A stretch of DNA of 5,417 nucleotides from assembly GCA_937900435.1 (NCBI GenBank), contig CALCEG010000140.1, positions 1 to 5,417 of the forward strand, written 5' to 3'. The notes beneath the pieces are model-generated. The model did not search any database, was not told the DNA's origin, and saw only the letters and a list, made by a program, of their open reading frames with translations. Source of the stretch: an uncultured Alphaproteobacteria bacterium. GTDB taxonomy: Bacteria; Pseudomonadota; Alphaproteobacteria; Rs-D84. Positions 1-5,214 of the stretch are shown piece by piece; position 1 is the first letter of the stretch; every line of letters starts with the position of its first letter. The position numbers were made by a program, and so were the translations under genes.

Positions 1-1405
1 CTGGTAAATACTGGCCAGCCGCACAGTCGTAACTGTTCAAGGTCCATTGTGCCGTTAGGGTCTTGTCTTCGGTATAATTCCAGACAAATTTATCGTCAGG
101 GTTTACAACAGTTTCTGTATCAGACACAGCCCAACCTGCGAATGTATAACCAACTTTTTCGCAAGTGCTCTGAGCAACTGTGTATTCGGAATCAAAGTCC
201 ACGTTTTCTTCTTTTTTCGCAGTTGTGCTGTCATCAACACAATAATATGTTACGTTATAATTGTTTGCAGTCCACTGTGCAACCGTTGTGTATGAACCTT
301 CATATATCCCCAACAAACTATTATCACACATTACTTCTGTAGTTATATCTTTGACTATATTGTTACCGACGAATTTCCAACCACTAAATGTATAGCCTGT
401 TTTACTTGTTGTAGACGTAATTGTGAACGTTTCACCATAGGTGCACGTTGTGCTTTCAACCGCAGTGCCACCATCAGTGTTATACACAATCGTTATTGTG
501 TTGCCAATGCAAGACAGGCCGTCTGCGGACATCGCATAACCGTCATTGCAAGACCATTTTGCATATACTGCCTGGTCACCTGTGCTGCCACTGTCGATTG
601 ATTCAATTTTGGTTGTAAATTCGGCATCTGCGTACCAGCCATTGAACGTACTATTCGTGCGGGTTGGTGCCTTTAAGACAATGCTATCATCAGTTATCTT
701 GTATCCTATAGGATTGCCAACCGCGTTTTCACCACCATTTAAATTATATGTAATTGCATAATTTATTTCTGTGCATGCGTCGCCTGCCTCGCTGGATTTA
801 TACCCATTATCGCAAGACCATTTTGCATATAATTCCATATCGCCCGAGCATTCACCGGTTTTAATTTCTGTTATTTTTGTAGCAAACTTTGAATCCGTAT
901 ACCATCCTTCGAATCTACTGTTCGCGCGCGTCAATGTTGGTAATTCAATTATATCGGATTCCTGGTTACATGAATCAGTACGGCTGCCGGACAATTCGGC
1001 AGACAGCGCCCCACCAAGCATATTATACTTGATGCTATAAAAACCATCTATCATCCAGTTTGCAGTTAATGTTATTGTATCATTGTCTGTGGTTGTTGCG
1101 GTGCTGATAGAATCACCTGTGTAATATGTTGACTGTTCACAATCTGTGTTGTCGCTTTTTTTGCAAGTCCAATATAAGAATGTGTAATTATCACGCGTAT
1201 ATGTGTTTTCTGGTGCCAGACATTCTTCGCCATATTTGCAAGAAACGGGTGTCATTGGCGCATCACCATCACCACCACCATTATTATATGCAACATAAAA
1301 TGTGTTCGGATAACATTCTGGAAAGGCTGTGCCAACATCCTCTGCAAATGCTGGTGTGATCAACAGAGTAAAACCAATAAAAAGAAATTTTAATACATTA
1401 AACAT
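1..1405 (-). CDS. Secreted InlB-type B-repeat surface protein, 3' end missing
   Basis: The reading frame is open from an ATG at 1405-1403 to the left edge, giving 468 codons and no stop, so the C-terminus lies outside. Residues 1-21 form a signal peptide (short charged start, hydrophobic core, 'TPAFA' cleavage site). Five units of the InlB B-repeat / Flg_new type follow at about 36-117, 123-196, 216-284, 303-378 and 383-454. Each runs from a 'Y.I.YN.NGG'-like strand through 'F.GW' to a closing 'A.W'. Units 2 and 3 are each followed by a two-cysteine linker ('WSCDNGYKSSEAGDAC', 'WSCNDGYAMSADGLSC'). The last residues, 'CAAGQYLP', look like the start of a Cys-rich segment. B-repeat folds are known in surface adhesins such as internalin B; an exposed adhesive or structural role is inference. 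The gene starts 38 nt after the upstream gene's stop, so co-transcription is likely. The only SD-like AGGGA is about 15 nt from the ATG, which is weak. Confidence 0.9.
   Translation of the reverse strand, partial: MFNVLKFLFIGFTLLITPAFAEDVGTAFPECYPNTFYVAYNNGGGDGDAPMTPVSCKYGEECLAPENTYTRDNYTFLYWTCKKSDNTDCEQSTYYTGDSISTATTTDNDTITLTANWMIDGFYSIKYNMLGGALSAELSGSRTDSCNQESDIIELPTLTRANSRFEGWYTDSKFATKITEIKTGECSGDMELYAKWSCDNGYKSSEAGDACTEINYAITYNLNGGENAVGNPIGYKITDDSIVLKAPTRTNSTFNGWYADAEFTTKIESIDSGSTGDQAVYAKWSCNDGYAMSADGLSCIGNTITIVYNTDGGTAVESTTCTYGETFTITSTTSKTGYTFSGWKFVGNNIVKDITTEVMCDNSLLGIYEGSYTTVAQWTANNYNVTYYCVDDSTTAKKEENVDFDSEYTVAQSTCEKVGYTFAGWAVSDTETVVNPDDKFVWNYTEDKTLTAQWTLNSYDCAAGQYLP
548..831. repeat. 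20-bp identical direct repeat inside the B-repeat gene
   Basis: Identical 20-mers occur at 548-567 and 812-831, 264 bp apart. That is exactly 88 codons, and they encode the same 'YAKWSC' end of B-repeat units 3 and 2. The flanking protein is also alike ('RANSRFEGWYTD' against 'RTNSTFNGWYAD'). This points to internal tandem duplication of an 88-residue module made of one B-repeat plus its two-cysteine linker. The repeat could allow recombination that changes repeat number. Confidence 0.8.
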
Positions 1406-1443
1406 ATTTTAATCTAATTATCCCTAAATCTGTCCGTTTTTTA

Positions 1444-3270
1444 TCACAATGCGCATTGACCTTGTTGCATCTGATGTACTGCATACGATTGACAAGACTG
1501 TGTTGCATTCCAAAAACTCGGGTTTCCTGTTCCTGTTAAACATGCGTTGCTGTATGTTGCGCCACCGTTAGAGACGTTTAATGAACACGTCGAACCAAGT
1601 GTTGCGCCAGTGGGATCAACACATTCCGCGGCATATAAAATCACATAGTGCGCCTCGGTTGCATAGTTTTGTATCGCGCTGGTTATATCTGGCAAACTAC
1701 CATTCAGCGCAATATCACGTGAACTATCCATGTTTGACGAACAAACCGTTGACGTTGCGATTATTCCATCTGGCATACTGGTTGGTTCACCACCAACCCA
1801 CTGGCCCCGATATGGTTTTACACCATTTGCATATCTTGTGCCGTCAACTGTAATAGAAGTGCTTATTGTTGGAATAGAAACACCAAGCGATTCAAATGTG
1901 GTTGCAACTGTTCCACTAGACGATTTCCACTTTCTCGTAGAATTTGTAAATGTTGGCTTTGCCGTTCGTGTTAAGCTTACAAATTGGCCAGAAGCATTTA
2001 ACCCCCAGAAATTAATATTTACAACATCGCCACAAGAACCACTGCCACCACCATTCCAAAATCCTGATGTACACGTTGGTGTTGCTGTACTACCATTACT
2101 TAATGTATATCCATTATTACATGCAGTAGTATACGTAACAACACCGCCTGTTGTAACCCCCAGTGTACACGTTCCATTGTCTGGACTTGTACAATTTTTT
2201 GCCCAGGCAGCATAAATAGTTGTAGCAGCTGTAGGCATCCATAAGGTCCCAGCCGAAGCGCTAGCACCTTTGGTTTGAATATATTGTGTGCCATTGCTGA
2301 CATTCGAGGTTGTATCTGCTAATTTTGCCGAAAAATATCCACGAAAGGTATAGCCTATGCGTGTGGGAATAACATTGCTTGTTGTGGTGTAAACGGTTTT
2401 ACAAGTATTATCTGTGAACCATCCACTTGCACCTGTTTTTTTGTATAATACAGCTGTAGTTGCAGTGGTTCCACCATTTGCGTTAAGTGTAATTTTATTA
2501 CAGTTTGCGGTAAATTGGGAATATAAAGTTGTCGCACCGTTAAAATTGCATGACGAGGATGTACTTAGCAACCCTTCTGAATTAACACATTGTGTTCCCC
2601 CGCTGGCAGCAGTATAATACCCATTAAACGCATATCCAGTTTTTGATGCGACACTTGTTAGTGTCTTCACAGTTATTGTACACGTTCTTTCATTATACCA
2701 AGTGGTGTTTGATGGCTTTTTGTACAATATTGTTGGACTGCCATTCGTTGTACCACCATTAACATCTAGTGTAATCGCATAACAACCTACATTACCAGTA
2801 GCAGAATATGTTAGTGTGGCAGCAGATTTCCCAGCGACTATTGATGTTAGATTATTTGGGCTAGCAAATGTATCCGCGCAATACCCAGTGTTTGAAGTTA
2901 TTGAACTTGCCGGTATATTGCACACTAATGATGAAGATGAATTGTAGCTACATAATGGGCCCACTGTATTATCTGTAGGATATGTAACAGTTCCACTAGA
3001 ATTATGAGTTGTTGCACGACTTGAGCAACTTGTTTTAAAAAATACGGGGATCGCGTTATCAGATGCACGACGCGGTATGGTCAGACTGGTTGTCTTGGTA
3101 CAACCGGAATCACTATACCAAGATGTTCCATCTGAATACACAACGGTTGTTGCAGACCCATCAACCAAACTAAGTGTTAGACTATAACAATTTTTTAATG
3201 CCAACCCTGCATTTGCTGTAAATACCGGCATAATAAATAAAATTAATAAAAATATAAATTTTTTAAACAT
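1444..3270 (-). CDS. Secreted multidomain protein: InlB-like repeats, Sushi-like module, novel C-terminal domain
   Basis: This is a 608-aa protein with a signal peptide at 1-21 ('FTANA' then Gly). Residues 28-80 and 163-360 hold InlB-like units ('ITLDVNGG...GYAFNGYY', 'ITLNANGG...GYTFRGYF...IYAAW'). They carry an unusual insert with Tyr/Trp and a Cys ('LYKKPSNTTWYNERTC', 'LYKKTGASGWFTDNTC', 'VYSDGTSWYSDSGC'). Residues 360-413 resemble part of a Sushi/CCP module (spaced Cys, 'YTTACNNGYTLSNG', 'CTSGFWNG'). Residues 413-593 align with nearly all of the mature 230-aa protein encoded just upstream, with six matching cysteines. The protein is rich in Thr, Ser, Asn and Gly, and no catalytic motif is visible. 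An extracytoplasmic binding or surface role is inference. The start at 3270 is set by the signal peptide; the ribosome site (AGAGAG, about 11 nt upstream) is weak. A 12-bp palindrome (1447-1458) covers the last codons. Confidence 0.93.
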   Translation of the reverse strand: MFKKFIFLLILFIMPVFTANAGLALKNCYSLTLSLVDGSATTVVYSDGTSWYSDSGCTKTTSLTIPRRASDNAIPVFFKTSCSSRATTHNSSGTVTYPTDNTVGPLCSYNSSSSLVCNIPASSITSNTGYCADTFASPNNLTSIVAGKSAATLTYSATGNVGCYAITLDVNGGTTNGSPTILYKKPSNTTWYNERTCTITVKTLTSVASKTGYAFNGYYTAASGGTQCVNSEGLLSTSSSCNFNGATTLYSQFTANCNKITLNANGGTTATTAVLYKKTGASGWFTDNTCKTVYTTTSNVIPTRIGYTFRGYFSAKLADTTSNVSNGTQYIQTKGASASAGTLWMPTAATTIYAAWAKNCTSPDNGTCTLGVTTGGVVTYTTACNNGYTLSNGSTATPTCTSGFWNGGGSGSCGDVVNINFWGLNASGQFVSLTRTAKPTFTNSTRKWKSSSGTVATTFESLGVSIPTISTSITVDGTRYANGVKPYRGQWVGGEPTSMPDGIIATSTVCSSNMDSSRDIALNGSLPDITSAIQNYATEAHYVILYAAECVDPTGATLGSTCSLNVSNGGATYSNACLTGTGNPSFWNATQSCQSYAVHQMQQGQCAL

Positions 3271-3328
3271 GTTCTGTTATTCTCTCTTTCTTTTTTATAC
3301 TTTTATAAATTTTTCTTTTAATTGGTTG

Positions 3329-3358
3329 TATCCAATGGCACGAAAATGCCATTGGATA
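3329..3358 (-). terminator. Perfect 12-bp stem-loop between the two paralogous genes
   Basis: TATCCAATGGCA at 3329-3340 pairs perfectly with TGCCATTGGATA at 3347-3358 around a 6-nt loop. It begins 13 nt after the stop of the upstream gene (3372). No T-run follows on either strand, so it is not a standard intrinsic terminator. It may act as a partial terminator or as an mRNA 3'-end stabiliser that makes the first gene more abundant than the next. The structure is certain; its function is inferred. Confidence 0.5.
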
Positions 3359-3371
3359 ATTATAAGCATTA

Positions 3372-4064
3372 TTAAATTGACGGTGCTACTGGATCTGCTG
3401 GCATATTAAGGGATGGAGCCATATCATTACATACCATGGTTGTGTTATTGAAGTTAGGCGATCCATAACCAACCTTACATGAGTTTTTATAAGTCGCCTT
3501 CTTCTGCCCTATCTCCAAAGAACACGTAGCATTGACACCCGTGACACAGTTTGCTGCATACATAACAACGTAGGCCAATGACGTATGATTGCTAATGGTT
3601 GCAGCATCCAATGCTGGCAAAGTATCGGTACTTGCAACACCTATTGAATTGGCCGGCGCCGAGTTTGCGCACACACTAGTACCAACCAGAGTATCTTCAC
3701 TTAAAGTTTCTGGAACCGCACCAACTAAGTCTGCACGGAAAGGCTTCGCGCCGCTGGTTGCGCTAACATCATTTAAACTGATACTTTTGGTTATTTCTGG
3801 AATAGTAACTCCTAAAGCACCAAAGGTAGTTACCGCCGTACTAGTACCAGTTTTATACCAGTTACCGTTACTATAATCCGCTGTTCCTAAGAGTGTTACT
3901 GTGGGGGTGGTTCCTGAAGTCGGCGCTTTCATTCCATAAAACGAGATTGTAACTTTGTTTGATGAACATGAGGGAGCAAACGTACCAGCTGCGCCGAATG
4001 CGTTTGGGGCGGCTGTGACTAATGCAAGGGCGGATACGCCAGCAAATTTAAGTAGTTTTTTCAT
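3372..4064 (-). CDS. Small secreted protein, stand-alone copy of the novel Cys domain
   Basis: This is a 230-aa protein with a clear signal peptide (MKKLLKF, Ala/Leu core, cleavage near 'NAFG/AAG', residues 24-26). The mature part is a single domain, about residues 33-212, with cysteines at 33, 132, 173, 181, 196 and 212. It matches the C-terminal domain of the next gene's product. Shared blocks are 'TTFGALGVTIPEITKSI' / 'TTFESLGVSIPTISTSI', 'GAKPFR' / 'GVKPYR', 'AYVVMYAANC' / 'HYVILYAAEC', 'TCSL', 'ATY.N.C' and 'G.GSPNFNNTTMVC' / 'GTGNPSFWNATQSC'. A short Pro/Met-rich tail follows. An even number of Cys suggests disulfides in the periplasm or outside the cell. I do not recognise the family, and a function cannot be named. 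The gene ends with tandem TAA TAA stops and is probably first in the cluster. Its SD (AAGGAAG) supports this start. Confidence 0.93.
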   Translation of the reverse strand: MKKLLKFAGVSALALVTAAPNAFGAAGTFAPSCSSNKVTISFYGMKAPTSGTTPTVTLLGTADYSNGNWYKTGTSTAVTTFGALGVTIPEITKSISLNDVSATSGAKPFRADLVGAVPETLSEDTLVGTSVCANSAPANSIGVASTDTLPALDAATISNHTSLAYVVMYAANCVTGVNATCSLEIGQKKATYKNSCKVGYGSPNFNNTTMVCNDMAPSLNMPADPVAPSI

Positions 4065-4068
4065 TTTT

Positions 4069-4075
4069 CTTCCTT
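4069..4075 (-). promoter_or_regulatory. Ribosome binding site of the 230-aa gene
   Basis: On the minus strand AAGGAAG lies 4 nt (AAAA) before the ATG at 4064, with the AGGA core at 6 nt. An A8 run (T8 on plus, 4079-4086) sits just upstream. This fixes the start that gives the signal peptide. Confidence 0.7.
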
Positions 4076-4124
4076 TTCTTTTTTTTGTTTTGTTTGGTTT
4101 GTTTACGATTCGGTTTCAATAATT

Positions 4125-4172
4125 TTTTATGTGTATTGATTACATTTATTGAAATGCAATACACGCATAAAA
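4125..4172. repeat. Long bulged inverted repeat in the leader of the secreted-protein cluster
   Basis: Three nested arms pair: TTTTATG (4125-4131) with CATAAAA (4166-4172), TGTATTG (4132-4138) with CAATACA (4157-4163), and CATTT (4143-4147) with AAATG (4152-4156). That makes 19 base pairs with a 2-nt bulge, a 4-nt bulge and an ATTG loop. It lies about 60-110 nt upstream of the ATG of the 230-aa gene. It could be an operator for a dimeric regulator or a structured 5' UTR. The complementarity is seen directly; the role is not known. Confidence 0.65.
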
Positions 4173-4233
4173 TCCATTGATTCCGCAGTTATGATTGAGA
4201 TTTTACACCTCCTTTTTTTCTTCCTTGTTTTTC

Positions 4234-4263
4234 ATTGTAGAAAATTTATTGCAGGTCGCGCAA
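4234..4263 (-). promoter_or_regulatory. Candidate promoter of the secreted-protein cluster
   Basis: On the minus strand TTGCGC (4263-4258) and TACAAT (4239-4234) are 18 nt apart. The -10 matches the sigma70 consensus at five of six bases, while the -35 is poor. It would give a 5' UTR of about 160 nt that includes the bulged inverted repeat. Other AT-rich hexamers closer to the gene could serve instead. Confidence 0.3.
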
Positions 4264-4329
4264 GGGAAAAAAAACATTTTTTTGTTTGACAGTTTTTTGT
4301 TTCTGGTTGGGATTAAATATATGCCGCCC

Positions 4330-4437
4330 CGATGTACCCGCGACCGCCAAGGGCGGTGGGGATTAGGGAACGGGAATAGACCCTGCGGGGCACTGGATAC
4401 CCGCTAAAAAAGTCGTCATTCCCGCGAAGGCGGGAAT
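4330..4437. repeat. GC-rich palindromic repeat cluster (REP-like)
   Basis: This GC-rich block sits in AT-rich flanks and contains several short palindromes: ACCGCC-AAG-GGCGGT (4343-4357), CCC-TGC-GGG (4381-4389) and ATTCCCGC-GAAG-GCGGGAAT (4418-4437). CGGGAAT at 4371-4377 can also pair with ATTCCCG at 4418-4424. Its 'CACTGGATACCCGC' and 'GTCATTCCCGCGAAGGCGGG' strings resemble dispersed intergenic palindromic repeats that I know from many proteobacterial genomes. It is probably one composite copy of such a family. Confidence 0.65.
4418..4437. repeat. Perfect 8-bp hairpin core of the palindromic repeat
   Basis: ATTCCCGC (4418-4425) and GCGGGAAT (4430-4437) are exact reverse complements around GAAG. 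There is no T-run on either side that would make it a good terminator, which favours a dispersed repeat unit. It lies just upstream of the plus promoter at 4445. Confidence 0.75.
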
Positions 4438-4444
4438 AACGTGT

Positions 4445-4473
4445 TCCACAGGAAATTTATTCAATCGTATAAT
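4445..4473 (+). promoter_or_regulatory. Predicted sigma70-type promoter for the 124-aa gene
   Basis: TCCACA (4445-4450, four of six -35 bases) is followed by a 17-nt spacer and a perfect TATAAT (4468-4473). Transcription would start near 4480, giving a leader of about 130 nt before the ATG at 4612. That leader contains a T-rich stretch, a terminator-like hairpin and a palindrome. Confidence 0.55.
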
Positions 4474-4520
4474 TAAGTTCCGAGTTTTTTTGTTTTTTTA
4501 CCCTCTACCCTACCTGGGAT

Positions 4521-4547
4521 ACCCCTGAGGGGTGGTTGGTCTTTTTT
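4521..4547 (+). terminator. Terminator-like hairpin in the leader
   Basis: ACCCC (4521-4525) pairs with GGGGT (4529-4533) around TGA. Outer bases ACC (4512-4514) and GGT (4538-4540) can add to the stem, and a T6 run follows at 4542-4547. No plus-strand gene ends just before it. It would therefore end a very short transcript from the 4445 promoter or act as an attenuator for the 124-aa gene. Confidence 0.4.
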
Positions 4548-4550
4548 ATA

Positions 4551-4562
4551 CGGTAATTACCG
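4551..4562. promoter_or_regulatory. 12-bp perfect palindrome CGGTAATTACCG
   Basis: CGGTAATTACCG equals its own reverse complement. It is flanked by CTTTTTT (4541-4547) and AAAAAAG (4567-4573), which are also complementary. It may be a regulator binding site or part of an alternative RNA structure. Only the symmetry is shown. Confidence 0.4.
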
Positions 4563-4595
4563 AGTGAAAAAAGCTCAGGATGGCATCGTAGGCCC

Positions 4596-4602
4596 AAAGG
4601 AG
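4596..4602 (+). promoter_or_regulatory. Ribosome binding site that sets the start at 4612
   Basis: AAAGGAG lies 9 nt before ATG 4612. An in-frame GTG at 4564 would add 16 residues but has no purine-rich site before it, since it follows the palindrome at 4551-4562. The ATG is preferred. Confidence 0.75.
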
Positions 4603-4611
4603 ATCTTCTGC

Positions 4612-4986
4612 ATGACAGAAAACACAGAATTTTCAAATTTTCCTGATTTTCAGGACGTCCACGACTTCGAAGCGTGGACACCCCTCCCCTTCCCAGAGCA
4701 GTGGGCCGCTCTTGATAAGGAGGAGCGCGAGACTCTGGTGAACCTGAGCCATGTGTCACCAATTGGTACGGTTTATACAAACGAACCGTTGATGATTGGG
4801 AAGATGCGCCGGCTCTGTGAAGCTCATCCAAATACTTATAAAGTATCCCGCGTCTTCACTCGCGAAGGAAAAGCCACTGCCGTGGAAATCGCTTTCCCCC
4901 GTACTTTGATTACGTTCCGTAAGGGCGTCAAAAAGGTGGACAGCTTGAAGGGGAAAAACCCATTTAAGAAGAAGGCAGACCAGTAA
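4612..4986 (+). CDS. Small basic-tailed protein, likely phage or mobile-element origin
   Basis: This is a 124-aa protein without signal peptide or membrane segment, so probably cytoplasmic. The N-terminal third is acidic and aromatic (residues 5-45, 'EFSNFPDFQDVHDFEAW'). The middle reads 'LDKEERETLVNL' (35-45), 'GTVYTNEPLMIGKMRRLCEAHPN' split over 52-74, and 'PRTLITFRK' (96-104). The last 20 residues are Lys-rich. The order 'EERET..N', 'VYT', a Lys/Arg helix, 'P.TYK' and 'P+.LI..RK' recalls small uncharacterised proteins common in Firmicutes phages and integrative elements; this is from memory and unchecked. The Lys-rich tail would suit nucleic-acid binding, but no function can be assigned. 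It has its own promoter, SD and terminator, and its codons are more GC-rich than those of the left-hand genes, so it looks foreign to them. Confidence 0.75.
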   Translation: MTENTEFSNFPDFQDVHDFEAWTPLPFPEQWAALDKEERETLVNLSHVSPIGTVYTNEPLMIGKMRRLCEAHPNTYKVSRVFTREGKATAVEIAFPRTLITFRKGVKKVDSLKGKNPFKKKADQ

Positions 4987-5004
4987 GGTCCGCCTTTTCT
5001 TTTT
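4974..5004 (+). terminator. Intrinsic terminator overlapping the stop of the 124-aa gene
   Basis: GGCAGACC (4974-4981) pairs with GGTCCGCC (4987-4994), with one A-C mismatch, around AGTAA. The TAA stop (4984-4986) lies in the loop. TTTTCTTTTT follows at 4995-5004. The A-rich upstream bases and the T-run can extend the stem. This compact gene end is typical of phage-like genomes. Confidence 0.8.
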
Positions 5005-5119
5005 GCCTTTTGACGCAGTTTGGACGTAGCGGCTCGCTGGCGCAACCCGCGTTGCCCTCCTAGAATCGATTCTGAGATAATTTGGCTCGGTAGGAATAGC
5101 GTTTCCACAACAAAAGGGT
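5005..5119. other. Structured non-coding spacer, nothing identified
   Basis: No supported gene is visible. It contains a hairpin GCAAC-CCGC-GTTGC (5042-5055, extended by GG/CC with a bulge) and a perfect 12-bp palindrome AGAATCGATTCT (5062-5073). A terminator lies just downstream at 5120. It could be part of a short non-coding RNA or a regulator site, but I see no convincing promoter in it. Confidence 0.4.
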
Positions 5120-5158
5120 GGGGGGTGGTACCCTAGGTACCCCCCTCCTATATTTTTT
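5120..5158 (+). terminator. Plus-strand intrinsic terminator
   Basis: GGGGGGT (5120-5126) pairs with ACCCCCC (5139-5145). An inner ACC-CTA-GGT can also pair, and a T6 run follows at 5153-5158. It is a second plus-strand stop about 130 nt after the 124-aa gene. It either backs up the first terminator or ends an unrecognised RNA from the spacer. Confidence 0.6.
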
Positions 5159-5183
5159 CAAAAAACACGGTAAAACAGCAGAA

Positions 5184-5202
5184 GGCGGGAACAAGTCCCG
5201 CC
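5184..5202 (-). terminator. Hairpin terminator of the right-edge gene
   Basis: GGCGGGA (5184-5190) and TCCCGCC (5196-5202) pair perfectly around a 5-nt loop, 12 nt after the minus-strand stop at 5215. On the minus strand it is followed by TTCTGCTGTTTT, an imperfect U-tract. It faces the plus terminator at 5120-5158, so the two units end convergently. Confidence 0.65.
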
Positions 5203-5214
5203 GTATTGCCGCCG

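Larger units (their letters stand above)
4065..4611. other. 547-bp gene-free region between divergent units
   Basis: This gap separates the minus-strand secreted-protein cluster from the plus-strand 124-aa gene. Left to right it holds the ribosome site and T/A-rich leader of the cluster (4065-4120), a long bulged inverted repeat (4125-4172), an orphan AGGAGGT on the minus strand (4207-4213, no start codon at a usable distance) and a candidate minus promoter (4234-4263). GC-rich palindromic repeats follow (about 4330-4437), then a plus promoter (4445-4473), a hairpin with a T-run (4521-4547) and a 12-bp palindrome (4551-4562). I see no convincing gene in it. Confidence 0.7.

Noticed and set aside
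1126..1359. Plus-strand frame with a run of seven histidines
   Set aside because: It is antisense to the B-repeat gene. The His run is the complement of the Gly/Asp-rich stretch 'NNGGGDGDAP' (residues 41-50), and there is no ribosome site.
1730..2215. 161-codon open frame on the plus strand
   Set aside because: It lies wholly antisense to the 608-aa gene, whose signal peptide, repeats and paralogy prove the minus frame. There is no SD or recognisable domain.
4207..4213. Perfect AGGAGGT Shine-Dalgarno sequence on the minus strand
   Set aside because: No start codon lies within usable distance. The next ATG is about 30 nt on and opens only a 16-codon frame through the bulged inverted repeat.
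4286..4318. TTGACA at 4286-4291 as a plus promoter
   Set aside because: The only -10-like hexamers (GATTAA, TTAAAT) leave spacers of 19 and 21 nt, and no gene follows before the palindromic repeats.
4195..4407. 70-codon plus frame across the intergenic region
   Set aside because: It starts at TTG without an SD and is read through low-complexity T-rich DNA and the palindromic repeats, so its second half is translated repeat.
4330..4437. CRISPR array
   Set aside because: The palindromes differ from each other and are not regularly spaced direct repeats with spacers.
4505..4831. 108-codon minus frame overlapping the 124-aa gene
   Set aside because: It is antisense to a gene with a good SD and terminator. 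Its protein is low-complexity in character (Ser/Arg/Gly) and it has no start signals.
5022..5100. Possible tRNA around the AGAATCGATTCT palindrome
   Set aside because: No acceptor stem, D-arm or proper TTCRANNC T-loop can be placed on either strand.
4836..5108. 90-codon minus frame
   Set aside because: It covers the antisense of the 124-aa gene, its terminator and the structured spacer. No ribosome site was seen.
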